Program-made: the position numbers and the translations under genes
Notes under the pieces: model-generated
The model's input: the letters and a program-made list of their open reading frames with translations, nothing else
Told to the model about the DNA's origin: nothing
The model's database searches: none
In this document: piece after piece, positions 23,572-35,099 of the stretch
Numbering within the stretch: position 1 is the first letter of the stretch
Layout: each line of letters begins with the position of its first letter
Assembly: GCA_029990175.1 (NCBI GenBank)
Contig: JARKIP010000023.1
Span: 21,781,501-21,845,500 of the forward strand
Length of the DNA: 64,000 nucleotides
Source of the DNA: Petunia secreta
Lineage: Eukaryota > Streptophyta > Magnoliopsida > Solanales > Solanaceae
Direction: 5' to 3'

Positions 23572-23888
23572 TGTGGAAGTAGTAACAGGCTAGACATTGC
23601 GGAAGGTATTTTTGTTCCCTCCTCATTCTAGAAATTTATTGACTTTAACTGATATATGTTGAATACTCGTTTAAATTCTTTTAATACTATTAAACTACCT
23701 AAATAATATTTAAAGTTAATTCATTCACAAAAAAACTAAAATTTGTATTTTTTTTTCAAATAATTTTACGAGCTATTTTGCTACCATAGATAAAGGTAAC
23801 TTTTACTAGGGCGAAATTCTTTACGCATTAAATAGAAATTTTATTTTTTTAATTCAATAATATATTAGTTAACTGAATCAACAACTAC
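23572..23888. other. AT-rich spacer
   Basis: Probably the continuation of the gypsy leader for a short distance, then unassigned AT-rich DNA. Confidence 0.35.
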
Positions 23889-24508
23889 AATCAAACCTCT
23901 CTATAACAGCCCCTCGTTATAATAGTATTTCAGTATCATGGGCCCAATTTTCTCCGGAATCGATTTTTTATGATATATTTACCTCTCAATAACAACATTC
24001 TACCTATAACAGTAATAGCGTTCATTATAGCGTTAAACCCTTTATAAAATTACCTTTCTACAACGGTCATAGGTAATATTGTGTAATAATATTTTCTAAG
24101 AGATATATTATGCATAAAATAAAATATAATATATTTATGATAATCATTCATAACATAAATATATTATCTTTTTTACATATAGTACCATAAAAATTCTTAC
24201 GTAAAACTTAATTTTTTTTACAGTTTCAATTAATTTAAATGCATATCTTCCGTAGATTTTAATTTTTTTATTGGTGCAGTACAACTAGTTATAGATTTAT
24301 TAATAATGTATTAGTCTTTTCAATTTTTAATTAATGAAATATGAAATTCTATTGAGATTTTAAACTTAACATGTAGTTTTTTCGAACTTTTTGACTATAA
24401 ATTCTAAATAAGATGTAAAGGTCAAATACTATATATAACAACACTTTACTATAGTAGTCATGAAAGTTTCAGATAAACAATATCATCATAGAGAGGTTTG
24501 ACAGGTTT
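23889..24508. mobile_element. MITE-like element with CAAACCTCTCTAT ends
   Basis: TCAAACCTCTCTATAACA at the left and the inverse (CATAGAGAGGTTTGA) at the right bound about 620 bp of AT-rich DNA without coding capacity. Target duplication not resolved. Confidence 0.65.
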
Positions 24509-24865
24509 GACTGTAATGATAAATTATAAGCATAGCACATGTCCTTATGGAGTAGCTTTGCAGCATGGATAAATTGAAACATTGAGTGGTGCTAATCTCT
24601 CTATACCATATATTTTTATTACTTTATAGAAACGGCCTAAAGCAGGATTTTCAAAAAATTTCACCGCATGCCCTCTATAAAGAGTAGTTTTACAAAATTA
24701 TCCGTGCTAAGGAATATTTTAGCAAAATGTCATTTTTTAGTCCGGAGCCAAGACTTCAAGGCAAAATTTTTGTAAGTTTTTGCAATTGGCTATACTTCAA
24801 GAGCAAGTGCTGTTTTGTCAATATTTCAAGTCATATGGCGAGAATGCAAGGAAAAATGGAAGGGA
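24509..24865. other. Spacer without recognisable genes
   Basis: AT-rich; the last part leads into the hairpin array. No protein recognised. Confidence 0.4.
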
Positions 24866-25023
24866 CAAGTCTTGCCAAGACTTGCAACGAAGTGCAGCAA
24901 GTGTTGCCTTTTGCCAACACTACGGCAAGTGTTGGCAAATCGAGCAGGGGTCAATGTCAAGTCTTGCCTTTTTGCCAAGACTTACGGCCAAGTGCGGCAA
25001 GTATTGCCTATAGCCAATACTTG
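24866..25023. repeat. Array of related hairpins
   Basis: At least four inverted repeats: CAAGTCTTG/CAAGACTTG (24866-24884, one-base loop), AGTGTTG/CAACACT (about 24899-24921), CAAGTCTTG/CAAGACTT (about 24959-24982) and CAAGTATTG/CAATACTTG (about 24999-25023). Loops of the last three are CCTTTTGC-like. The middle base pair of the stem differs (C-G, G-C, A-T) while pairing is kept. Open frames across this block are by-products of the repeat. Confidence 0.7.
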
Positions 25024-27622
25024 AAGGGATAAGTGTTGAAAAGCAGAAAAAATATGAAGGCAAGTCTTGACCCCAAATTTTTTTCATTAAATCTTAGCAT
25101 GGGCATTTTTGCAAACAATCTGTTAGCGCGGGCAAAAATGCAAACCATTGCTTCCTGTGTGCAAATCAGCCCAGGATTTTCATGTCCAGCTTGCCGACCA
25201 TAGGTAGCCACCTTTTGGGCTTCAGTTGATTACTTAGCTAGAATTTGCATAGATGATGGTCTAACTAATTAGCCACTTTTATGGTTATGAATTGAAAATA
25301 TTGTCACTATTTATACCCCTCCAAACCAAGCTACTGTTAGGGTGTAATTGAATATACATCCATTTATTGCATAGATTGCCGACTAAGAGGCCACTTTTCC
25401 GGTTATTCAAAGAAAATATAACCAGCTTTTGCACAACTAGCAAAGCAAGCAGCCATTTTCAGCGTTATAAATTGAAATATAGTCAATTCTTTGCAAATGT
25501 TCCCCAAAAAAAAAAAAAGTCAAAGCCACAAAATGTACAAAGTCATTGAACGAGAACTTCAAAAAATTATCCTAGGATTTGGAGTGTACTAACTGAAATT
25601 CTGAGATAGTGTTTTAACAACTTTCCAATCAAGGAGCCTCTTTTAGCCTTATTAATTGGACTATAATCAAGACTTGTAAAGTATTTGAAAACTAGTCACC
25701 TAAACAATGTTACTTATATGTTCTTGTAATGTTAGACATTTCAAAAAAGCAGTAATAAGTATTTTTGAGTAACTAACCAATAACAAAGCCTTAAATTGAA
25801 ATTAGCATAACATATTATTGAGTTATGAAGTTAATACGGAGGAAGTCAAAGGCACTAAGTGTAAATATTTTTTAAAATGAAATAAAATGCTACTGGCCTT
25901 TGTAAATATTGTTAATTTGCTGAAACATTGGTTTTCTAAGTAAACAAATACAATATGTTACCTTTTGCAATTAAAATTAAATCAAGAAATTGTAGAACTA
26001 AAAGATGAGGAAGAAAAAGAAGGAGCGAGACGAGGAGGAAGAGGAAGAAGAAGTGCATGGGAAACTTAGGTTTATATTTGCATATATATATATATATATT
26101 TAACTTAAAAAAAAAGGTTAAACACCTATTTACAGCAAGAACACCTCATTAATTTTTTGCTAAATACTTATTCACTGAAAAAAAATACCTCATTTTTGAA
26201 TAAGATATGCAGAAAAACAAATTATTGGGCCCATGCTAATACGGGCAAACGCCAACGTGGAAAATTTATAACTAACTAGTTTTGGATGCTCTAGTTAGTT
26301 TTATCCATTGTTTTAAAATTAATAGAGAACTAGTGAAATTAACCCCGCACACTTACAACCTTTTGGCGTTAAACAACACACAGACTAGCTACAGTACAAA
26401 CATCTGAGACTTTAAACTAAACTTAGTAAAAAAATATAAAGTTTTGTTCAAAGTTTCAATAAAAATTAGAGTTTCATAAATACTAAGACTTTGAACTAAC
26501 ATGTTCACAATCTTAGTATTTTATACTGGAATATTTACGTGATCCTAGTATAAAATATTGAGATTTTGAAATTTTATTTATAAACTTTAATATAAAATAC
26601 TGAGATTTTTTTAATCTGACGAGTCAAAAAATTTTGCACTAATGACTAATTTTATTTTAATGCGATGCAAACAGAGTACAGAGCCAAATCTTGCAACGCC
26701 ATCTAGTTCCAATAGAACCACAAACAGAGAAGGCCATAGAAAGAAATAGAGAAAGTTTTGCACCGCTCATTTTTTCTGTAAAGAAGTGTCTTAGTCAAGT
26801 GTTAAGTCAATTTCTTAAAACTTCTCTAGATGCGTAGCCACCAAGTGAATAGTTTAGCCACCACCGCTTACAAATCAAAACTTCTGTGGAGCCGTGAATG
26901 ATTTCTTAGAAACTTCTCTAGAGACGCACGACGTACCCACGCAGTAATAAAAGAAGTACAAGCTCTATTAATATGTATTACAGTTTAACCTAGAAATCGA
27001 TTTAACATAAATTAAGAAATTAAATTTGTATTCACGCCACAATAATATAATTGTATCAAGATTTATTTATTGTTAGATTATGTAAAATGATTGTAGATGA
27101 CAAATAACGAGTTAAAAATAAGTAAGAGTTGTGTATCTACGCGTTCGGGAATTTCAATTATGGAACGCGAACCATAATCATAGGTAAGTAAGATAATACG
27201 ATAGAGAGTGTTATTGTTTGCAAAAGTATTCAGTTTGGCTACAAATGATGGGGAAAGATGGTTTATATATTAATTATAAGGCATAATAAGGTCTCCATTA
27301 ATGAGAATCAATCGTTCCTTCAATGATCGTATTGTGGTCGGAAATATTATGTTTGGAACTTTCCTCGCCGTAAGTGATTTTTGAGCTCCCAACTAATCCT
27401 ACTTGACATCCAAAGTTTTTGAATCTATTGCGTGCTCTTGTGGTGGCATGTGATTTTATTCAATAGATGTTTAAGTTCTTGCACGATTATATAAATTTTC
27501 TTGTAAAAGGTGAAATGAGAAGTTCAAATTAATTTATTTTCAAAATTTAAAAAGATATTTTCATCATTTTTTGGAGGAATGTAGTAGTAGTACTACTAAA
27601 AGAAATTGATCACCGCCTTAGT
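25024..27622. other. Upstream spacer of UGT1
   Basis: AT-rich with simple repeats (an AAGAGGAGGAAGAGG-like purine run near 26030 and a TA run near 26080). No gene recognised. Confidence 0.5.
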
Positions 27623-27660
27623 GCCTAATTTCCATAAGCATGCCTAATTTCCATAAGCAT
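27623..27660. repeat. 19-bp tandem duplication upstream of UGT1
   Basis: GCCTAATTTCCATAAGCAT occurs twice in a row about 190 bp before the UGT1 start; it is absent upstream of UGT2. Confidence 0.9.
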
Positions 27661-27851
27661 GCCTATTAAGTTTTGTAGAATGGAGAATTGGAGATGACCC
27701 TACAGTGACGTCTTTCTCAATCCGAAGTGCCTTACAAGTAGTAACGTCTTGAACTTGTGTACTTGGACTCTGTCCAATGATAAAGTAGAAACCAAATCTC
27801 ATACCACAACCACTAGCACCAAAGTACTACTCCAGCATAACAGTATCCTCC

Positions 27852-29300
27852 ATGACAACCAAAGCAGAACTAGTTTTCATTCCTACGCCGGGAGCAGGTC
27901 ACCTTGTATCCGCCGTAGAACTAGCAAAACTCATTCTTGACAGGGATGAGAGGCTCTGTATCTCTGTCCTCATAATGAAATTTCCTATGGACTTTGGCAT
28001 TCAATCCTACATCGAATCCCTTTCTTCTACATCCCGCTTACAGTTCACCGAAATCACCTTAGACGACAAAACTGTTGCTGAATTCTTGTCAAATAAGGAA
28101 ACTTTCTTCTTTGAATTCATTCGGGGCCACAAACCAAAAGTAAAAGACTTTGTTCATAACAGGAGCTCTAATTCTCGACTAGTAGGTTTCGTTATTGACA
28201 TGTTCTGCATCCCAATGATAGACGTGGCCAATGAATTTAGTGTCCCAAGTTACATGTTCTACACCTCAGGTGCTGCTTTCCTTGCCCTTTGCCTTCATTT
28301 TGAGTCACTCAAAAAAAAGCATAACATAGACACCTCCAAGTACAAAAACTCTGACGAGGAATTAGCAATCTTTGGTTTTAAAAACCCATATCCAGCAAAG
28401 TTCCTGCCTAAATTGATGACTGATGAATCAGTACAGACAGCCTTTTTGTTCGATGATGTTACTCGATTTAAAGAGACAAAAGGTATTATTGTCAACACAT
28501 TCGCTGAGCTAGAACCTTTTGCTCTTCAATCTCTTTCTGATTCGAAATCAGTTCCAACAATTTACCCAATTGGTCCTCTGGTAAATTTTAAAGAGAGTGG
28601 TCACGGTCGAAACAGCCCATCTGAAACCGAAAACATTATCAAATGGTTGGATGAGCAGCCAGAATCCTCTGTAGTTTTTTTGTGCTTTGGAAGTATGGGA
28701 AGCTTTGAACCTGAACAAGTGAAAGAAATAGCGATTGCATTGGAGTGTAGTGGTCACAGATTCTTGTGGTCTTTACGAAGGCCTGCACCCAAGGGGAAGA
28801 TGGAGTCGCCCAGTAATTATGAGAATTTTGAGGAAGTGCTACCTGAAGGATTTATTGAAAGGACAAAAGGGGTAGGAAAAGTGATAGGATGGGCACCTCA
28901 AGTAGCAGTACTATCTCATCCTGCAACTGCTGGATTTGTATCACATTGTGGCTGGAATTCTACATTGGAAAGCTTGTGTTGTGGAGTGCCTATTGCTACT
29001 TGGCCACTCTATGCTGAACAGCAGATGAATGCATTCTTGTTGGTTAAAGAATTGGAGTTGGGAGTTGAAATTCGGATTGATTACTTCAAGAGCTTCGATG
29101 AAAACGATCCAGTGGATTTTGTGGGTGCTAAGGAAATTGAAAGTGGCATACGGCAGCTGATGGCGGACGGCGACAAGAATGAAATAAGGAAGAGGGTTAA
29201 AGAAATGAAAGAGAAGAGTAGGACTGCTGTCAAGGAGGGTGGATCATCCTATACATCTCTTGGGCTTTTGATTGAGGATTTCATCACTAACGTTTCTTGA
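27852..29300 (+). CDS. UDP-glycosyltransferase, UGT71-like (copy 1)
   Basis: A full-length, intronless 482-residue family-1 glycosyltransferase, the usual length. Such enzymes move glucose from UDP-glucose to hydroxyls of phenolics, terpenoids or hormones in the cytosol. Visible: catalytic His17 in PGAGH, partner Asp116 in VIDMF, and the 44-residue PSPG donor-binding box from Trp347 to Gln390 with HCGWNS at 365-370; the final Gln suggests UDP-glucose. The style of the N-terminus (AELVFIPTPGAGHLVS) and of RRPAPKGKM fits group E, UGT71-like; the acceptor cannot be told. Start: the ATG matches copy 2 in position and leader sequence; an upstream ATG at 27749 is in another frame. Residues 288 to about 416 are nearly identical to copy 2. 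MULE1 lies 345 bp after the stop. Confidence 0.95.
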   Translation: MTTKAELVFIPTPGAGHLVSAVELAKLILDRDERLCISVLIMKFPMDFGIQSYIESLSSTSRLQFTEITLDDKTVAEFLSNKETFFFEFIRGHKPKVKDFVHNRSSNSRLVGFVIDMFCIPMIDVANEFSVPSYMFYTSGAAFLALCLHFESLKKKHNIDTSKYKNSDEELAIFGFKNPYPAKFLPKLMTDESVQTAFLFDDVTRFKETKGIIVNTFAELEPFALQSLSDSKSVPTIYPIGPLVNFKESGHGRNSPSETENIIKWLDEQPESSVVFLCFGSMGSFEPEQVKEIAIALECSGHRFLWSLRRPAPKGKMESPSNYENFEEVLPEGFIERTKGVGKVIGWAPQVAVLSHPATAGFVSHCGWNSTLESLCCGVPIATWPLYAEQQMNAFLLVKELELGVEIRIDYFKSFDENDPVDFVGAKEIESGIRQLMADGDKNEIRKRVKEMKEKSRTAVKEGGSSYTSLGLLIEDFITNVS

Positions 29301-29362
29301 TCTTTCGCTTCCATGATTAAAAGGCCATGTTTTCGATAAAATAGTTACTGTATTGATTAGTA

Positions 29363-29593
29363 CTACTCCCTCTGTCCCACTTTGTTTGTCATACTTTCTT
29401 TATTAATCTGTCCCAAAAAAATTGTCATATTTCTAAATTTGGAAACAATTCAACTCCAAACTTACTTTTTGACTCATTTATAGCCACACAAATATCTATA
29501 ACTCATTTTAGAACACAAGTTTCAAAAGTCTTCCTTTCTTTATTAAATTTTGTGCCAAGTCAAATTACGACAAACAAAATAGGAAGGAGGGAG
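29363..29593. mobile_element. Stowaway-like MITE in the UGT1 3' flank
   Basis: Ends CTACTCCCTCTGTCCCA and (other strand) CTCCCTCCTTCCTA with TA on both sides (29361-29362, 29594-29595). The matching 3' flank of UGT2 lacks it (GATTAGTACATCATTTTATG near 51343), so the empty site is visible in the same window. Confidence 0.9.
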
Positions 29594-29644
29594 TACCATT
29601 TTATGAATTAAACTCCCGCTTTATTTAAGTTAGTAGTAACTTGG

Positions 29645-30116
29645 GTAAGTTTAAAAAAAGGTCCCAAGCTAGTCTTTTAATAATGAAAAGGGCCTTAAGT
29701 TTTAAAAAATAGGTATAGGGTCCTCCATTAGGATTAGTGTTAATTGGGTAAAAGATGCATACAAACTTAACCCTCAAGTTTTTAAGTTTACACTTTGCAC
29801 CCTCTAATAAACCCTCATTTTACCCCCCCAAAATGACAAAAAAAATTTCCCACCCAATAGCTCCCCCCCCCCCCCCCGCCGTCCCCCACCACCCCCATCA
29901 CTGCTCCGCCGATTCCAACGAGTTTCCGCCTATTTTTTTTGATTTTTTGGTTCACTATCAGCTCCCCAAAGTAGATTCAACAACTATTTCCAAGTATATT
30001 GTGTATTTGCAAAAGATTTGTTCCAAAAAAATTTGAGAATTGTCAAAATTTGCTCAGCCATTTACAACACGAATCTCAACTAATCGCCTTGGATTTTCAG
30101 CCACATTTGGTCTCTG
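29645..30116 (+). promoter_or_regulatory. MULE1 left terminal region and transposase leader
   Basis: Non-coding; contains a C-run (29863-29877) and ends at a good splice donor CTCTG/GTAAG (30116/30117). With the acceptor TTCAG at 30675 this predicts an intron of 559 bp in the 5' leader, eight bases before the ATG. Start of transcription is not visible. Confidence 0.5.
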
Positions 30117-30235
30117 GTAAGTGTCCTTTAACTTTATAGTCGAGAAATTTGATTTGAAGCTAAAAGCTACCGGATTGAGAATTTTGAAGAACTGGGTTTG
30201 GTTTCTGGTCAAACATCCGTCGACGAGATAGTTGA

Positions 30236-30550
30236 TGTTTAAACATCTCGTTGATGTTTTTGTGCACATCGTATCATATGTTTAAACATATGTGCTAATG
30301 CTGAGCGTATGTTTAAACCATTAAACATTTGGACTTATGTTTAAACATCATGCATGATGTTTGAATATAAATCAGGATTACTAAACATCATTGAGGATGT
30401 TTAAACATAAGTCCAAATGTTTAAACATTTTAACTGATGTTTAAACAACCTCAATGATGTTTAGTAATCCTGAATGATATTCAAACATCATGCATGATGT
30501 TTAAACATCTAAAAAAAATGTTTAAACATTTGTATCGATGTTTAAACACT
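30236..30550. repeat. ATGTTTAAACAT repeat block 1 (transposase leader intron)
   Basis: Ten copies of GTTTAAAC by hand count, plus variants. It includes two inverted 51-bp arms at 30346-30396 and 30449-30499. Confidence 0.9.
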
Positions 30551-30683
30551 GTAATTTTTTTTACATAATGTTTGAAGCAGTACCTTTCATTTTTTGTGAA
30601 TATGGCTTCTATAAACAATTGTATTATGAAATTTATGCTATAAGGATCTAATTTAGACCCTCTTTGTATCTTCAGGACAAATA

Positions 30684-33084
30684 ATGGGACCCGTATTATT
30701 GGTAGTTGATTATCTCGGCGAATGGGTGGAGAAAGCTAAAAGTTTTGTTTGGGTTCCCGTTGTGAAAGAGAGTAGACCTATTTTTGTTAGTAAGCAGGTT
30801 AGTTATAATGAGCTGGTTGAAAAAATCATTCAAAGTTGGGGAATTCTTGATGATCCGAGGGATCTATCTATTACGTACTTGTTGAGCATTGTAAAGCAAA
30901 AGACTGCACCTTCTCACATTAGGAATGACATTGATGTCTCTCTTTTTATGGCTGATGTGGATGCATCTGGTGCTAGGCCCACTCTACGTGTAAATATGGT
31001 TCCTCGGACTGAAAATTCTAATGAACAAAATCATGGGTTGGATGACATTGCAGAGGAGGCTTCATTAAATATGAATGTGGCTGAGAAGGAAGAAGATGAA
31101 GAAGCAAAAGAAATCCAAGAAGATAATGAGGTACAGTTTCCTGATTCAATACCATCACAAGGCAGCCACACTCGGCTGAACGACACTGGTTTCTACACAG
31201 GGCAAACATTCACGAACAAGCGCGAGTTGGTTGTGCTGTTGAAGCTTGCTGCAGTGAGAGTGCCTTTCTATTTTCAGTATGTGAAGAATAAGAAGAATGT
31301 ATTTTGTGCTAGATGTGTGGACAAGAATTGCCACTGGTGGATTCGAGCCATGAAGTACAAGAGCTGTGACATGTTTTATATCACTGTCTACAACAGCCAG
31401 CACACTTGTGGTTCTGAGCATTCTAAAAGCCATCATCCACACGCCACATGCAATGTTGTTAAAGAGTACATGAAGAACATATTTCATGATGGAAAAGCAC
31501 CATCCACCAAAGAAATCAAAGATGCAGTTCTAGCAGAGTTGGGTTGCAAAATAAGCTATTGGAAGTGTCTCAAGGGCAGCAACATTGCAAAGTGTTTGGC
31601 AAGGGGTCACCCGAACGTGGCTATGCCATTCTTGGTGCATACAGCTATATGATTCGGCAGTCAAATGAAGGAAGCAAGACAGCATTACAGCATGATGAAC
31701 AAGGGAGGTTTCTGTATTTTTTTGTTTCTTACAGTTCGTGGATCAGGGGGTTTAAGACTATTAGAAAAGTGCTGGCTGTTGATGGTACTTTTTTGACGGG
31801 TCCATATGGTGGAGTGTTGTTGTCCGCTGTCGGTCAGGATGCTCAAAATCACATCTTTCCTCTTGCATTTTGTGTAATTGACAAAGAGTGCGATGCCGCC
31901 TACGAATTCTTTTTTGAGCAATTGGTCGGAATAGTCCCTGACGATGATGAGTTGTGCATTATCTCCGACAAGCACAGAAGCATTGAAAAAGCTGTTTGTA
32001 AGGTTTTCCCATTTGCTAACTATAGTTATTGCATGAGGCACCTTGGTGAGAACCTCCGCACGACTTTTCATTGTGGATATTTAATTGGTAAGTACATTAC
32101 CGCAGCGGAGGCGTATACGGTTGCTCAGTTTGATAAGCATTTGAAAGAAATTGAAGAAATTGACCCAAGGGTATCCAACTACCTGGTTGATCTTGGGGTT
32201 GAGAAGTGGAGCAGAGCACACTTCCCTGGAAACAGGTACAGCTTATTACACCAAACATATACTTGGATGTTTGAAACATTATTGTTGATGTTTGAAACAT
32301 AGTGTTGGATGTTTAAACATATTAATGAATGTTCCAGTATGTGTGACTGCATTTCCTGTTTATTGTTTGTTAATATTGTAGGTTAAATGTGATGACCACA
32401 AACATTGCCGAGTCGGTTAACTCAATGTTCAGGAATCACAAAGAATTTCCAACTGATGCGCTTTTCAATACTATAAGCGAGAACTATGCTGAAAAGTTTC
32501 TTCAGAGGCGCATGGAATTTTTGTACAGTTCGAATACTTGTGTCCCCTTAATTGAGGAGGTGATAACAGCCAATAATTTATTGGGCAGCAAGCTTTTGGT
32601 GCATCGAGTGAATACCTGTTTTTTCAAAGTTAAAGGAGGAGGTCCAACAAATATGACTTATGAGGTGGACCTACACAACAGGACATGTACTTGCAAGCGG
32701 TTTGATTTGGACAAGATACCTTGTCCACATGCTATGGCAGCTATGAGGTTGAAGTATCCAGATGAGTTTGGGAGGAAAATCTATGAATACACGTCGCCAT
32801 ATTATTATGTAGAGTCCTACTTGCTTGCATATGCCGAATCAATCTATCCAGTTCCGGATGAACAATCTTGGCATGACTGTCCTCATGAGCTGAAGGAATG
32901 GAAATTACCTAGCCCTTACTTGAAACTTGGCCGTGGAAGAAAGAGGATGAAGAGAATTCCATCCGTTGGGGAGCGATTCAAAAAGAGGAGAAACAAATGC
33001 GGGATTTGCAAAAAGCTTGACCACAAAAAAACTACCTGCCCAACAGTTACAAAACCAAGTCAGAACGATCCCACAAGTGTTTAG
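30684..33084 (+). pseudogene. MULE1 transposase (MuDR/MURA type), one frameshift
   Basis: About 752 codons in two exons: 30684-32235 and 32382-33084 (donor AACAG/GTACAG, acceptor TTGTAG/GTTAAA). Order: a PB1-like N-terminal domain (to about residue 105), an acidic linker, a MuDR zinc-binding DNA-binding domain (ARCVDKNCHWWIRAM...FYITVYNSQHTC), the MULE DDE core (first Asp in AVDGTFLTGP, second in IISDKH, CMRH, then VEKWSRAHFP), a SWIM finger (CTCKRFDLDKIPCPHAM) and a C-terminal CX2CX4HX4C knuckle (CGICKKLDHKKTTC). It would cut and join the element ends. A one-base loss near 31600 (in a G run after KCLARG) shifts the frame; otherwise intact. I chose the ATG at 30684 for its position after the predicted leader intron. 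Confidence 0.9.
32236..32381 (+). other. Transposase intron with repeat motifs
   Basis: 146 bp, GT-AG. Contains one perfect GTTTAAAC and several TGTTTGAAACAT variants; the flanking exons contain none. Confidence 0.85.
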
Positions 33085-33289
33085 CTGCTGCTTTGAACAA
33101 TCCTTTTATTTGGGTGTTTGTTGTTGAATTTCTGAACCTCTTTTTAGACAATCCTTTAATATGTAATCTCTATTTAGACAATCCTTCATTTATGTTCGTA
33201 TTAAGTTATTAAGGTGTGTCTTGTTTTCTCATGCTTTGCCTGCTTCCTTGTTCCATATAAAATGTTTTATCGCACTTGAGTCTGTTCCA

Positions 33290-33430
33290 AACATCGCGCA
33301 CAATGTTTAAATATAAGTTAATATGTTTCAACATCACGTGTAATGTGTAAACATATTATGAAATGTTTGAGATTCCACCTAATATATTAAACATCCAATT
33401 GGATGTTTAAACATCACGACGGATGTTTCA
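33290..33430. repeat. Repeat block 2 of MULE1 (degenerate)
   Basis: One perfect palindrome and several one- or two-base variants, between the transposase stop and the small frame. Confidence 0.8.
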
Positions 33431-33660
33431 CAGTAACTGTTAAAAACTGCACGTCTACACTGAAAAGACGGGTTCTCCTGAAAAGACACATTTCAAAACT
33501 GCACGACTGCACTGAAAAGACACATTCATTCCACAAGGTGCCTCTAAAAGTATAAACGGTGACTTTTGAAAACCACATTGACATTCTATAAATACCCAAC
33601 ACTATATGCACCAACAGTATATGTGAATTTTCCATCACCAAACACTTCAACAACATAAAT

Positions 33661-33945
33661 ATGTCTGAAGCAGGATCAAACGACGCCTTGCAGGTTGGCA
33701 ATAATGATCAGGCATCACGTTAGAACCAACCAATACAGAATGCGTCACAAAGAGAACGACGAGGCGATATAAATTGGGAAGTTGCAATTCTAAAGGACGA
33801 CATGGCAGAGATGAATCGAGCCATAGAAATAGTACGAGCAGATTTATGGCATTTAAGGTACAGGCACGCGAGGGATCACCGAAGGGTCATGCAAATAATT
33901 ACACAAATTTTGGATGAACTGGACCTGGAGATTGAAGGCGTATGA
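33661..33945 (+). pseudogene. Small MULE1 frame, 94 codons with one in-frame TAG
   Basis: Starts MSEAGSNDALQVGNNDQASR, meets TAG at 33721-33723, and continues in the same frame for 73 codons to TGA at 33943. The second part is charged and probably helical or coiled-coil (WEVAILKDDMAEMNRAIEIV, then LRYRHARDHRRVMQIITQIL). A TATAAATA box lies at 33587-33594, 67 bp before the ATG, and the repeats that fill the neighbouring spacers are absent from it. No family recognised. It could be a third MULE1 gene, recently broken, or a chance frame; the clean frame on both sides of a single stop and the TATA box favour a gene. Confidence 0.5.
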
Positions 33946-34148
33946 AGTTTATGATATATTTTAAGTTGTTATATATTACCTTAGTTTCCGTATTTAACAT
34001 ATTATTATGTTGTAAACTTTATATCATGTAACGTATTATTATGTTGTAAACTTTATATCCGTACGTCGTGAACTCTATTATTATTTAATTTAGCCGTTTA
34101 GTCTCTTTTTTACAACTGCGTCTTCTCATTTTAGTATAGTACTTGCAA

Positions 34149-34580
34149 TGTTTAACAAGCAGGCGGAATCTTAAACATTTAACACGATGTTTAAACATAT
34201 GTCGTTATGTTTAAGATCTCACTAAATTACTTAAACATAATGTGTTATGTTTAAACATTTGTCGATGTTTAAACATCCCATGTGATGTTTAAACATATCA
34301 GGTTATGTTTAAACATCACATGGGATGTTTAAACATATTATGATATGTTTAAACATCACACGTGATGTTTAAACATCATGACAAATGTTTAAGATTCTAC
34401 CAAATATACTAAACATCACCCTCTGATGTTTAACATTTCGTAAGATGTTGCACATCGTACGAGATGTTTCAAACATCTGATGGTATGTTTAAACATCGTA
34501 GAAGATGTTTGAAACATATGACCATATGTTTAAACATTTCATCGAATGTTTAAACATATCATGTTATGTTTGGATGAAGC
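34149..34580. repeat. Repeat block 3 of MULE1, with a 20-bp-period array
   Basis: Six consecutive units of exactly 20 bp start at 34265, 34285, 34305, 34325, 34345 and 34365: a fixed ATGTTTAAACAT plus an 8-bp variable spacer. Spacer 1 (CCCATGTG) is the reverse complement of spacer 3 (CACATGGG), so 34265-34336 is a hairpin with 32-bp arms. Confidence 0.95.
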
Positions 34581-34642
34581 AATCTATTTTTTTGCAAGTA
34601 TGCAACCATATGTTGAGTTATGAGACGTGTAATTACACATTT
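34503..34642 (+). repeat. Direct duplication, copy 1 (partner 35252-35391)
   Basis: About 140 bp, including TTGGATGAAGCAATC and GTTGAGTTATGAGACG, recurs 749 bp downstream with few differences. It covers repeat motifs and adjoining unique DNA. Confidence 0.85.
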
Positions 34643-35099
34643 TGAAGGATAAACTTAATGATTAAGTATACAAAGTATAATTCCATCGATATTGAAGGTG
34701 TTTGAAATGATAACACTGATGATTGGTGTTTCTATCAATCAAGATGGAGGTGTTTGAGTGAAAGGTGATAGTGTTATGAGTGATAACACCAACAACTAAG
34801 CGTTTACATGTTTTTTTATTGAAGGGTGAACATATTGGTTGTTTAAACACCAATAATTAGTCGTTCCTATGTGCATGTGAATGATTTTGAACAAAATTGG
34901 AGTGGGAACTCTATTTTAACTTGTTCACTCATGTAGATGAACATTAACAAAAGAGTTTGGAGTGACTATCAAGGGATTAGAGTTAATCTAAGTTTTCATC
35001 GACAATTGAAGGGTTTAGGAGTCAAAACGGTAAAAAAAATACTTTAAAGTAAGTAAATATTGATAATTGAACTCATTCTTATTGAAAGCTCAAGCTTAA

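Noticed and set aside
24727..25032. Three overlapping plus-strand open frames of 69-101 codons
   Set aside because: All are produced by the hairpin array; the three frames overlap and none has a domain.
27749..27940. Alternative upstream start for UGT1 and similar 49534-49923 for UGT2
   Set aside because: These frames are out of register with the UGT and end inside it; the UGT ATGs agree in both copies.
29863..29877. C-run as a telomere or G-quadruplex element
   Set aside because: A single homopolymer run near the MULE1 end; no repeated G-tracts with loops and no evidence of function.
34265..34384. CRISPR-like array (constant repeat, varied spacers)
   Set aside because: Plant DNA, 12-bp repeat and 8-bp spacers, palindromic repeat, no cas genes. 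It is a transposon repeat array.
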